Notes under the pieces: model-generated | Databases searched by the model: none | What the model saw: the letters and a program-made list of their open reading frames with translations, nothing else | What the model was told of the DNA's origin: nothing | Made by a program: the position numbers and the translations under genes | NCBI GenBank assembly: GCA_011503125.2 | Contig: WWBZ02000073.1 | Location: 186,001 to 250,000 of the forward strand | DNA from: Botryosphaeria dothidea | Taxonomy: Eukaryota > Ascomycota > Dothideomycetes > Botryosphaeriales > Botryosphaeriaceae | Reading direction: 5' to 3' | Length of the DNA stretch: 64,000 nt | Shown: piece after piece, positions 1 through 11,592 of the stretch | Layout: each line of letters opens with the position of its first letter | Numbering within the stretch: the first letter of the stretch is position 1

Positions 1-2916
1 AGCAGGCACCCCCCCCGTCAGCAAGACACCGGGGCTTTGAGCACCCCAAGCTCACGGTAGCTTATGCGCGCCCGCTCGGCTGGGTCGCCTGGCTAAGCGC
101 CAAAGCAACGCTGTTTCGAATCATCACTTTCGCTTGACGCGCGAAGCGGCGAGGAGCTGGCTCCGTCCGACGACGCTTCGCCGGCTGAGCGCCGACTGAC
201 TGCCGCTCACACTGTCAGTCGGCCGGATGTCCGCCAGTTCTCGTCGCTCTTCACGGACCTTTGCCCCGAACAAGCGCGTGGTGGAGCTGTGCCCGCTCTG
301 GCTAAACCACCATCATCTCCGCCCCGGCAGCGGCAGCAGCAGCGTGAGCAACCAGCAGCGCAGCACCACCAACCACCGCCGCCGCGGCGTTCATGCATCA
401 ACGCCCGGAACGCGTGCAGAGCGCACCAATTTGCCCCATGCCGCTGAGAAATCTCGCAGCCGCCGACCGCTTGCACCGCCGTTTCAGGCCGACGACCGCG
501 AGAGCATCTTCAAGGCCTGGCCCGGGTGGATCGTTCATCCGCCGAGTGCGTGCTTCGACGTGCCGCACCGCAGCCGCAGTTGCCGTCGTCGAACCCAGCC
601 CGTCGGCGCCCTTGCGACGGGCAAGGGCGCTATAAGGGGCATGGCTGCTCCAGCTCTGACCACAGCGTGGACGGCCCTTCGCGGCGCATCTCGGCGGAAC
701 CAGGAATCAGATCAGCGATGAATGTCAGCAGGGCATGCATCAGAAGCAAAACGCGCGCGCCTCGCGTCTCGAGCCCCATCCACGAGAGAGAGAGAGCGCG
801 CGCGAGAGAGAGAGGGCGGGGGCGGCTGGTCGCATCGTGGAACCCCGGCCCACCATCCCAGTCGTGCCCGTTTTCTTTTTCTTCTCACGACCTCATGGCC
901 GCGCTGGTGGGAGGGCGTCAGCCGTGGCCTGACTCAGTAGCACGCAGCAGCTGGAGCGCGAGCAGGCAGGCAGGCAGCTGCCAGCCCGCCGCGGTCAGCG
1001 GTGTTTTTGTTTGTCTATTCGTGCAACGTACAACGGCCTGTCCGTATGCATGTGTTGGCAGATGTGAAGCGTCGTGCGCCCAGGACGAGCTGGTGGGCGT
1101 CGCCCTCTCCGCCCTCGCCATCCGCGGATCTGGATGAAATCGTCCCAGCGCCTCGGGTCGCACCTGTGCTCGCCAGTGCTGGACGTGGGAGGCCAGGTAA
1201 GCTTACAACAGCCTGCCCGCTGCCCGCCCTCGCGCGTGTTGCTGGGCTGCCGGGCAGCGAGTCGTGAACGCGTAACGGGACGACCACGAAACCACGACAT
1301 CCAGGAAATCCATTCCAGTGTATTTTCTGTCTTTCAGCTCGCTGCTGCAGCAGTACTAATGCCGCCGTTCCGCAGCAGCCCTTGCGTGCGCACGAAATAT
1401 ACGACAGCCGCGTGCTGCACGGCGGAAGAGCTGGGTAGCTGTCGGCGTCCCGGTCGCGGCGTGAAGAACGGACTCAAGACAGGCTCACCGCAGTTGCAAG
1501 GTCAGCCCGGTAGCGGCGATGAGTGAGCGCCGCGAGCATGTGCGGCCGTCTAGATGATACAAGTGGCGGTCGTGGTGGTGGACGAGGTGCCGTGTCTACC
1601 TGTCGGTCGGGTCATGCAGAGACAGCGCCGCGGTTTGGCTGGGCGAAGGGCTGGCAGTGGCAGCCGATTGGCGGTGAGGTGTTTGCGAGAGAGCGAATGG
1701 CGGCGCCGGCCGGGCAGCTCTGCGCTCCGACGCAGCGGAGAGCTAGCAGACGCGGCGTCGCTTTTGCGCCGGCAGTGCGGGCATCATCGCGTGCGGACGG
1801 GTCGGCCGGGGTGTTTGCTGCTTCAGCGATGGCTGGGCGGCGGCAAAGCAGCGAGAGAGGATGCAGATGCTGGTGTTGATCTGGTCTGGCAGAAGCAGGA
1901 TCAGAAGAAGAAGGAGCAGCCGGCGCAGGAAGCAGCGGCGGCGGTGGCAGCAACGCCCGAAGCAGCAAGTATGTACCAGCAACAGAAGCAGCAGGCAAGC
2001 AGGCATGGCAGCAGCGAGCAGCGAGCAGCACACAGAGCGCGCGCGGCGGTGGAATGGCGCGGCTTGTCGCCCAGCATTATGGATTCGACGCTACCCGGCG
2101 CATCGGGGCCTGCTGCTGGCCCACACTGCTTTCTTAATTTGCAGCCCCCCTGCGGACCCGGCGGTCTGGGTCGTGGGTTCTCGCGCGCTCGGCCTGGGAT
2201 TGCTCGTCTAGGAGCGTGCGCCGCCCGGGACGAGGCAAGCAAGGGCTTGGGGCTTTGGGGCTTGGGGCAGCGCTCTTCATGCCCCAGCGCGCGACTCGCA
2301 CTCGCAGCGGCGGGCTTAGGCTGCGCAGTTATGCGTTATGTCATTCGATGTCCTGCAGCTTCGCAGCAGCATGCCGTGTCCTGTACTCAGGCAAAGCAAG
2401 CAGAGGCCCCCGCGGCCAGATTTCCCATGTCGCTCGTGCCACGCCGTGTGTCACTCGCCCGCAGGCCTGTATATGTAGCCCAAGGGCAACCCTGGCTGCA
2501 TCGGCCTGCCTGCCTGCCTGCCTGCCTGCTGCCCGTCGCCCGCCTGCTTCGCATTATTTGCCTAGTCCACGGCCAGGGTGTCGCTGATCAGCCCTTGTTC
2601 TCTGCCTTCTCTGCCCCCCAGCGCAGCACGCAGCCGGATCCGCTCCTGCACACCTCAGCAGCGTGTGCGCGCGGTGCGATAATTACGGAGCGTCAGTGTC
2701 AAAACTCCTGCGACTCCCCACCCCAGCGCCAGCATCTTTCCTAGCCCGACAGCAACAGCATTGACCGGCCAGCCCGCCCCGAGCTCTCGGAGCGTTACCA
2801 GCCTGTGTGTCTTATGACCCGGCGCTTCTAACCGCCCTGGCAACATCATCCGCTTGACTTCCCTCTCGCCCTCCACCTACGCAGCCCGCAACTCTTCCTC
2901 CCCCCCAAACGTCCCA
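1..2916. other. GC-rich gene-free leader region
   Basis: This stretch is GC-rich, so long open frames occur on both strands by chance, including a 396-codon frame at 1554–2744. None shows a recognisable domain, a biased composition typical of protein, or a convincing splice pattern. It contains simple repeats: an alternating GA/CG tract near 784–816 and a (CTGC)n tract near 2504–2530. It most likely carries the promoter and long 5' leader of the methyltransferase that starts at 2917, plus the flank of a gene outside the window. Confidence 0.5.
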
Positions 2917-4314
2917 ATGGTTACGATGGCGTCGAACGGGTAAGTCTTGCACCTCTTCTGGCCGCCCCCGCCGTCTCCCGTCCCGCCTGTCCCTCCCGCC
3001 CTGCACCACCGCTGCCTCATTCTCCTCCTGTTTCCCATTGTGTCGCCGGCCGTGAGAGAGCGCGTTCCGCCGGCCGCTGCCTGGCCCGCCCCCGCGCTCT
3101 CTCGCGCCGCGAGCTGCCTCGACATCTTCACGCGCTGACTCCCAGGACCACGCAGGCTAGCTGTCGCTGTTCCGCAGAATTACATGGAAAATGGCCGACT
3201 ATACCACGGCTACCGACGTGGCATATACATGTATCCCTGCGACGAGGTGCGTTTCCCGCAGCTCCCCCATTGGCCGCGTTTTGGCTGACGCTCAGCGCAG
3301 CAAGAAAAAGACCGCATGGACATCTACCACAAGTTGTTCCTGGTGGCCCGCCGGGAAAACCTCCACCAGGCGCCCGTCGTGCCCAGCTACCAGCCGCGCA
3401 TTCTCGACCTGGGCTGCGGAACGGGGATATGGGCGATCGACATGGCCGAGTAAGTGCACGACGCGTCTTTGACCCACGACGAAGCTCGCTAACCCAGCTC
3501 GCAGCAAGTACCTGGAGGCAGAGGTGAGCTACGGCCCCGGATTCGCCGGAGATTTTTTGCTGACACGGCAGTCGTCAAGGTGCTCGGCCTGGACCTCGTG
3601 AACATCCAGCCTGACAAGTATGCCTGCCCCTTTACGCGCCTCGCGGAACGCCTGTTCGCTGACAACGAAGCCTCAGGATTCCGCCGAATCTGCGATTCCG
3701 CGTTCCCCGCGACTACGAGAGCCCCTGGTCACTTGGCGAGGATTCCTGGGACCTGATACACCTGCGGATGGCGTGCGGGAGCGTTTCGAGCTGGCCCGAG
3801 CTTTACCAGAAGATATTTTCGTACGTTCCTGTGGCACCGGGGCATTGGAGCGCGTGCTGATGTGAGCAGACACCTGAAGCCTGGCTACGGCTGGATCGAG
3901 CAGGTCGAAATCGACCTAGAACCGCGCTGCGACGACGGCACGCTGCCCCCGAACTCGCCGCTGGTCCAATGGTACAACTACGTCGCGGACGCCACGGAGC
4001 GCGCGTCGAGGCCGATAGCGTACAACCACAACACTCGTCGGATGCTGGAGCTGGCTGGATTCATCGACATTCAGGAGACGATCATTCGCGCACCGTACAA
4101 CTCGTGGCCGGCAGACCCGCACCAGAAGGAGATTGGGCGGTGGTACAATTTGGGCATCTGCGAGGGTTTGGAGGCGCTCAGCCTGGCACCCCTGTCGCGC
4201 ATCTACCGATGGGACGCAGTACAGCACGTCAAGCCGCTCGTCGACCAGGCGATCCGGCAAATACGGGCGAAGAAGATTCATGCGTACAACAACATGTGGG
4301 TGCATTCTTTGTGA
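2917..4314 (+). CDS. LaeA-like (TAM/UMTA) SAM-dependent methyltransferase
   Basis: Predicted 302-aa class I methyltransferase of the fungal LaeA/TAM family, whose members include regulators of secondary metabolism. Seven exons keep the frame: 2917–2939, 3156–3246, 3301–3449, 3505–3523, 3580–3617, 3677–3820 and 3870–4314. The N-terminus carries the family signature [23 protein letters not shown] motif I is [16 protein letters not shown], followed by [11 protein letters not shown] (motif II) and DLIHLRM. The C-terminus ([15 protein letters not shown]) is also family-typical. One exon is only 19 nt, and one acceptor (before 3580) uses AAG rather than CAG. A second in-frame ATG lies at 2926. Known: LaeA works in the nucleus with velvet proteins. 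Whether this paralogue does is not visible here, and its protein substrate is unknown. The enzyme class is firm; the LaeA-like label is by motif recognition. Confidence 0.88.
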
Positions 4315-5554
4315 TAGGTAGTGCGCGTGTGTGTGCGTGTGTGTGTGCTGACTTGCATATTAGACATATCTGGACAGCGCGGCGGCCCGGACATTGAAAA
4401 GCACGGGGCCACCCCGGCTCGCAGGATTTGACGACGTTATGACGACCGCAGTAGTAATACCTAATGTACTATGCATTACTTCCCCGGGCGCGCTTTCGGC
4501 TTCGGAATGTTTCCAGTAGGACGGTGGTGGTTGGCAAGCTCCCATTTTCGGCCGAATCGATATTTTTTGGCGGGCAGATGGAGGAATGGGCAGGACGGAC
4601 CCTTGCGTGGACTCTCGCCAATGGCGAGCGGGAAGAAAAGCACCGGCGGATTCGTACGTGCACTCCGGCCCACCCAAGACCACGGCGCACCCTCCATTTT
4701 CTCAGCCACCAGCTGGCGCACCCCCGCACTTTTGTTCTTCCAGCGGCAGGGCACGCGCGCTGGTTGGGCGGCTGTTGCGCGCTGTCGGCGGCGGCGGTCT
4801 CGTTGAGTCAAATTTGAACAAGAAAAAGACAAAAAATTGCCAAGTTTCTGGGTGTCTACTGGAGGTTCCCCGGTGGCGGGCGTTTCAGGAGCACGGCATG
4901 GGATGGGCTCATCTCTTTCCTTCTCTGTGTTTTGGTGTACAAGAATATTGGATGGACGAGTGCACAGGGGAAGGGCGGTGGCGTGTGGATGGTACTATCT
5001 TCTTTTTTCCTTCCGGCTTTCCGTTCCTAGATATATCACGGTGTGAGCATTTCCGCGTGGGATCCTTTTTTCGCTATTTTTTGATTTTTTTTCATCTTCT
5101 CCTTCTCCACAGGCGTCGCTTCTCTCTGTCTGTCAGCATGGTGTGGTGGTCAGCAAGCCGGGCTAGGGCTGGGCGTGGGCTAGGGACAGGCGGCGGGCTG
5201 GGAGGCAGCTGCCGTTGTTGGACAAGGCGGGTGGTCAAAAGTTGAACAAGCGCGGCGAAAATTAGCGTTTACAGGTGCTGCCAATGTCCATCATCTATTC
5301 TTTCTTGCTGCAGCCACCGGCGTTGACAGACACTTGACGGGCTGAGACGTGCATCGGCGACTCCCTGAGCGAACCTGACTCGGGCATCCCCAGCTTTTCG
5401 GCGCGGCTTCCGTCGGCTGGCGCTGGCGCTGGCGCTGGAGCTGGAAGGAGCTGTCGCTTCAGCCGAGGTTGCTGCTGCCAGAAACCCCAGACGGAGCCCC
5501 GGTTCGCGTCCTCGACAGCTCCATCACCACTCACCACCATCACAGCGCCTCAAA
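4315..5554. other. Intergenic region upstream of acyl-CoA dehydrogenase
   Basis: No supportable gene. Open frames here are short, overlap on both strands and lack domains. The right end, about 5415–5444, has an imperfect (CTGGCG)n repeat shortly before the dehydrogenase start. Short GTGTGT runs lie near 4325–4345, just after the methyltransferase stop. Confidence 0.5.
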
Positions 5555-7280
5555 ATGCCCGCCTTCACCAAGATCCTCCGTCCTGCCGTCCGCGCGACCT
5601 CGCTCGCAGCTCGCCCGGCCGTCCGTCGCGTCGCCGGCGTGCGCATTGCCACGCAGTAAGCTCCCAGCATGTGATTGTGACGCTGCCCACACTGCGCAAC
5701 GCCATCCCGGCCCCCACCTCGCCTTTCCACGAGAATCCGCCGCTAGCAGTCCAGCACCATCCTCAGGGACCCGTCAGACGGTCAATCGCTGCGCACAATG
5801 CTGACCCTGGGCCTAGCAATGCGCGCTCCATCGCGACAACGCTACCCCGCCGCAGCGCAGACGCGCTCGACATCACCGACATTCCCCCCACGCCCATAAC
5901 ACACCTGTCGGAGACGGAGGCCCTGATGGCCGACTCGGTGTCCAAGTTCGCCATCGAGGTCATCCTGCCCAAGGTGCGCGAGATGGACGAGGAGGAGAAG
6001 ATGGACCCGGCCGTCGTCGAGCAGTGCTTCGAGCAGGGCCTGATGGGCATTGAGATCCCGGAGGAATACGGCGGCGCCGGCATGAACTTCACCGCCGGCA
6101 TTGTTGCCATTGAGGAGCTGGCGCGCGTCGATCCCAGCGTGTCGGTCATGGTCGACGTGCACAACACCCTGGTCAACACGGCCATCCTCAAGTATGGCAG
6201 CCTCGAGAGCCAGAAGAAGTGGCTGCCTAAGCTTGCCACGGGCACCGTCGGTGAGTCTCGCTCCTTCCGATGGGATGCCGCAGCGTTGGTGAAACTGACA
6301 GCGGACGCCAGGCTCCTTCTGTCTGTCTGAGCCCGTATCCGGCTCTGACGCCTTCGCTCTCGCTACCAAGGCCGTGAAGACGGGCAGTGGCTACCGCATC
6401 TCCGGTAGCAAGATGTGGATCACCAACAGCATGGAGGCCGGCTTCTTCATCGTCTTCGCCAACCTCGACCCCAGCAAGGGGTACAAGGGCATCACGGCTT
6501 TCATCATCGAGAAGGACACGCCGGGCTTCTCGATCGCGAAGAAGGAGAAGAAGCTGGGCATCCGCGCCAGCAGCACCTGCGTCATCAACTTGGACGACGT
6601 CGAGGTGCCCGCCGATCACCTCCTGGGCAAGGAGGGTGAGGGCTACAAGTACGCCATCGGCCTGCTGAACGAGGGTCGCATCGGCATTGCTGCACAGATG
6701 ACCGGCCTAGCTCTCGGAGCCTGGGAGAACGCCGCGAGGTAAGTTTGAGCTTTCGTCAAAGCGTCCCTCTGATTTGAGAAATGAGGGCTGTTGATCTACA
6801 AAAAAAAAACGCCCATTTCGCCCCCACCGGACCCATCTTCATTAGGGAAAACGAGAACCGTTTTCTTTGGCTCCTTGATTACTGATTCACGATCGGGTTC
6901 GCCCCACATGCAGGTACGCCTGGAACGATCGCAAGCAATTTGGCAAGCTCATCGGCGAATTCCAAGGCATGCAGCACCAGCTGGCCCAGGCCTACGTCGA
7001 GATCCAGGCCGCGCGCGCGCTCGTGTTCAACGCCAGCCGCAAGAAGGAGGCCGGCGAGGATTTTGTGCGTGACGCCGCCATGGCCAAGCTGTACGCGTCG
7101 CAGGTGGCCGGACGCGTCTCCGGGCAGGCGGTCGAGTGGATGGGCGGTATGGGTTTCGTTCGAGAGGGATTGGCGGAGAAGTTCTTCCGCGACAGCAAGA
7201 TTGGTGCGATCTACGAGGGCACGAGTAACATCCAGTTGACGACCATTGCGAAGTTGTTGCAGAAGGAGTACACTTCGTAA
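5555..7280 (+). CDS. Mitochondrial acyl-CoA dehydrogenase (short/branched-chain type)
   Basis: Predicted 442-aa flavoprotein that oxidises acyl-CoA to 2-enoyl-CoA in mitochondrial beta-oxidation or branched-chain amino-acid breakdown, passing electrons to ETF. Four exons: 5555–5655, 5817–6250, 6312–6738 and 6914–7280. The first ~45 residues are rich in Arg, Ala and Ser with almost no acidic residues, as in a mitochondrial presequence. The body carries [11 protein letters not shown], the FAD/substrate signature [41 protein letters not shown] and [11 protein letters not shown]. The catalytic base is the Glu in IYEGTSNIQ (about residue 422). Order and spacing match short/branched-chain acyl-CoA dehydrogenases, and the length is normal. 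The last intron (6739–6913) is longer than its neighbours and contains an A9 run. Chain-length specificity cannot be read from sequence alone. Confidence 0.95.
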
Positions 7281-10200
7281 TAGAGAAAAAAAAAGGGGGG
7301 GACGAAATTGGATGCCGTTGACGTGTATGTTTTACAAGACTTTCGATATTTACTGTTCCCACGATGCACACTGGGACGGATGGGATGTAAGGAGCATATG
7401 GATAGTTGACAAAAATAGAGAAACTCTTCATGGTTGGTAATGGACCACGGCAAACCTACCCGGACAAAATATTTGAACATCCCGCACACGCAAACCCGAG
7501 CGAGTGTTCTATGGTAACGTACTACTGATCAATATATCTCAGATGACCACCGCGATCATGCAGTCAATATCGTCCTCAACCATTTTTTTTTCTCTCACCG
7601 CCTCTATGAACACCTGACACGTTGTGTGCACTCTCCTGTTCTCTTCAAGCAGTGAGGTCGAAGTAAGGAAAAGTCCCCGTCGCACAGGATTGCCTAAAAA
7701 TGGACTTTTTTTTTTCTGTTTTCGCCCCTTATCCTCGTGCCAGTAGTCTTTCTTGGCCAGTGCGTGTCCCCGGATATCGCCGGCGGCACGCATGAACAGA
7801 AGGGCAAGAAGCATCGCCGCGCTACCATCTCGCATCTACCGCATGAACGCGTCGGCGAGAAGAGCAGAACCGTCGACCGGGTTTCTTTTTTGCTCACATA
7901 GCACAAAGACAATGCAGGGACGAGGGCGGTCATGCCGTCAGTGGTGGGGTTTCACAGACGGATTTTAGGTGTTCATGCGGTGGATGGGTGTGGGTGGGCG
8001 ATATTGGATGCCTGAGGCTCACTCTGACTCGGGTAAAAGGAACGTTGTGGTCTGGAATGTTTTGAGGGATGGTTGCACGGTAAGGCTGGATGTTAGTGCG
8101 TGTCTCGGCACACGGTATTAGTTCCGTGTATGTGGTCGGGGAATTTTTTTTTTTTTGCGGTTACTTCGGGTGCTTGTGTTTTTGTGTGTCTTTTGCCGTC
8201 GGGGCGGTGTGGAGAGAGGTGGTCTTTTTTTTTTCTTTTGGTGGTAGTATGGGAGCACTGCTTCTTTTTTTTTTCTCGGGCGCTACGAATCGAATGACTG
8301 TTGCACGCTATGAGACGGCCTTGCAACCGAGGCATGACAGCGACTATCGTGCTAGTACGAGCTGAGCAGGAGCGCTCTTGGTGTCGTTGTTGAGAGCTGA
8401 CGTTACCCACCCCTGCTCAGCTGAACAGGGGTCTGGGACGGACGAGCGGACTGGCTGATGAGGAGGCATGTATGACGAATTAGATGGCAGCAAATGCATA
8501 AGCGAAACGGACGATTGGAAGTAGGAAAACGGAAGGAACCGTCGAAAGGGGCCTTAGGCTTGCACGGCGCCGCTGTCGTCACCGCAAGGCAGGTCAATTG
8601 CAATGAGTAGGGCTGACACGGGGTCTAGGCCACCAATGTACATCGACGGAAGCAGCGGCTGATCGAGAGGCGGCAGGTAGCTGTATGTTTGTATGCCCAC
8701 TTCGTTTTCCTGAAAAGGTAACCCGGAGATATTGTGATTATCAAATGTAGCAGCAATGTTGTTCAAGTTATTTTCCGTTCCTTTTTTCTTCTCAAATTAG
8801 GTACCGTCTTCAGTTTTTTCCCTCCGATGATGTTGAGGTGAGTTCGGCAACGAATATTGCAAATTTTCACATGTTGAGTGGTGAGTATGAAATGACGTTC
8901 AGGGACAAGGTAAGTACATCGGCAGAAGAAAATACATCACTGAGTTCGCGTTGAACCAATAGCTGAATGAGAGAAGTTGATGACAGATAGACAAGACATG
9001 AGTGTGGGTGAGTGGGGTATTGGAGACTAGTAAAGCCATCGTGCCGGGTTGCTTCTTGCTCACATGTCGCTTTCGCATCTTTTCTTTTCTTGATATTCAA
9101 GGACCATCGGCCAATGAAACCGGTTATTGTTCACGTGAGCCGTATTCTAACGCAAGCTATAACTTGGCCTGGTGATAGTAAAATAAAGCTAGCAAAATGG
9201 AGCTCGAACAAGTTAAGAAGGAAGCAACACCTCGAAAAGAAATAATTCCATTGATCTAGGGCCGTACAGCAGTATCAAGACAGGAAGCGAGGCAAAGCAT
9301 TGATTCTCTCTCCATACATTGTTTTCAAGCCTTGTTTGTATCCACACATCAATCATCATCGTCGCCGACATCATCATTAACCATTAATAACCCATCAGCA
9401 GCAACAGTAAAACCCACGCGAAGCGTACCATCACTCCAACGTCAGCCGATGCCTCATCCTCAAAGCCACCAGCCGCGCGGCGCGCGCCTGCCTGCCCGCT
9501 CCAAGCATTCCGGCCCAATGCCTTAACTAGGTCTCGATTCCCGCTCGACCAGGAAAGGTACATGCATAAACACCCAATATACAGGTCGGCGGCATGTGTA
9601 CGTGTATGCAGGGTGAAGAGCTGCGGGCACGCGCATGATGTACATGCAGAGAACAGACAGCAGCACGGGAGCGGTTGGTTACACCGCTTCAACGGAGATG
9701 GTAAGAGAAGGAAGGAAAAAAGAAAAAAAAAGGAAAGAAACGAGGGAAAACTGTAGGAACCCGGTATATCATATGTACGCATCTTCGTCTCGAGATGAAA
9801 AAAAAAAAAACTTGTTTCTCGCCTCATTCTTTCGCGGCATGCATCTTTCCGTCTTTTCTCGCTTTTTATTTTTTCTTGAAGTATTCTCGAGTGGCACATG
9901 CCGCTGTATCAGAAGAAGTAGCAGAAGTTACAAATGCCGGGAAAGAATAGTGTGGGGCGGATTGACGGTAAAGTGTGTCGCCAGCGAAGAAGAACAAGAG
10001 CCAAGAAGATGTAAAGTCTTGGAAGGAAGCCACAGCCGACTATGCATCGCACGAAATGCGAATGCTACGGAGGAAGTAGACAAGGAGGGAGCAGCCTTGC
10101 AGACAAGTGAAAGGGCATTGAGAACAAGACCTGCAGATAAAGTGGCTTACTCAGAAGGCCAATCAAGTTACCCGAAAAAGCAATTCCCGAGCGCCAATTC

Positions 10201-10903
10201 AACCAAAGTCCCGACGAAGAGTTCGGCTGGGACCCAAGGAAAAAGAAAAAAAAAACCAACCGTCCGCACATAGGTGATCCCATCATCACACGACGACCCT
10301 AACCGGGAGTGTGTAAGCGAGACAGCAGCAGACGGGAAGGGACAAAAAAAAAAAAAAAAACGAAGAAACGCCAGCATATCATGCGCACTGACAGATTCAG
10401 GGATGAGAACGCATCAAGAGACAAGGGACCTTTCGTGGAAAGAAAGGCACGTTGCTTCAGATAGACGGCATAAGATAGAGAAGCACACGACGAATGTACC
10501 GAGTGTGAGATCCGGTCCGCAAGGCCGAAAGAAGGTTAGCCCAATTGAGCGGAGACGTGACAAAAGTAGAACGGATCCAAAACTAGAAATGGGGAAGGGG
10601 TATCGAACAAGTCCACGCTCCAACGAGGTAGCCAACCAGCCAGTCCGGAGTACGAAAAAGAAAAGCACACATATAACCTCCTCCCAAGGACCCCAAAACG
10701 TCCCGCACTTTTTTTCCAAGCCTTTGTCCCCGGTAATCCGTGCGCCAAAACGGCCCCCACGTAGTTCCTCTCCTCTTCCTTGGACCCCGGCAGGACTTGC
10801 GACGCTCCCGTCCAGATCGAGCCGGTCCACCGGACCGGGATCCTACGACGCCTCGCGGGGATGTTTACCGAAAAGATCTCGACCGATGATCAATCGTCTC
10901 CTT
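7281..10903. other. 3.6-kb region without a supportable gene
   Basis: Many short open frames occur, but none has a domain, and some begin at TTG rather than ATG (for example the 70-codon minus frame ending at 8554). The region is marked by homopolymer runs: A9 followed by G7 at 7286–7301 just after the dehydrogenase stop, several T8–T11 runs between 8140 and 8275, and A-rich runs near 9718–9810 and 10345–10360. It is probably untranslated regions plus spacer; an expressed non-coding RNA cannot be excluded. Confidence 0.45.
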
Positions 10904-11561
10904 TCAAGTTTGAATGACGACATTCCCCCGCTGCACGCTATCCTCTGGGAAGAAGCCGAACACCAGCCTGTAGAGGTCTCTAAACCAGCTGAACTGCTCT
11001 GATCGGCTCATCCATTGCACAGCCCTCGCCACCTCGGCAGCGCCCAGCCTCCTTGCGGGTAACTGCGCCGCCGGTATCCGCAATGTCGGGTCCGCCAGTA
11101 CCAGCTTTTTGTACGACAAGAGCAACTCGGTCTGCCATGGTTGAGAGCCAAAACTGTTGGACGGGAGCGACTTGACAAATGCAGGGAGCGTCATTGAGGC
11201 GGAGCGCGTGTAACCGGCATTCATGGCAGCCCGCAGGATAAGCGTCTTCAAGCGCATGAGATGGGGATCTTCGCGGCCCGCCGTTGCCGTTGAACTTGTG
11301 CGCTGCGATGACGTATCTGTGTAGCCGGACAGGGTGGATGCAGACGAAGACCAGCGGTTGTGAGTGCGAGTCGTGTGGTTCTCGGGCCCGAGTACGAGAA
11401 TGTTGGGGACATTTGGCTCGTCGGGAGAACTCTCGGCGATGTCGTCGAAGATGGTAGTTGGCGTTTCCGGCGGCAAGGATTTGGCACTGTGGAAACTCTG
11501 ATCCAGCGAACGCTCCGACTCAGCAGCGACGGACCGACCTCGTTGGCTTTGCGCATGGACG

Positions 11562-11592
<31 letters not shown>

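Noticed and set aside
1554..2744. 396-codon plus-strand open frame
   Set aside because: GC-rich DNA with few stop codons. Overlapping frames are open on the other strand, composition is not protein-like, and no domain is recognisable.
8554..8766. 70-codon minus-strand frame with somewhat protein-like sequence
   Set aside because: Begins with TTG rather than ATG, has no recognisable family or splice context, and lies in a gene-free region.
10274..11002. 242-codon plus-strand open frame
   Set aside because: Lys/Arg/Ser-rich with poly-Lys from A runs, overlaps the end of the 735-aa gene in antisense, and has no domain.
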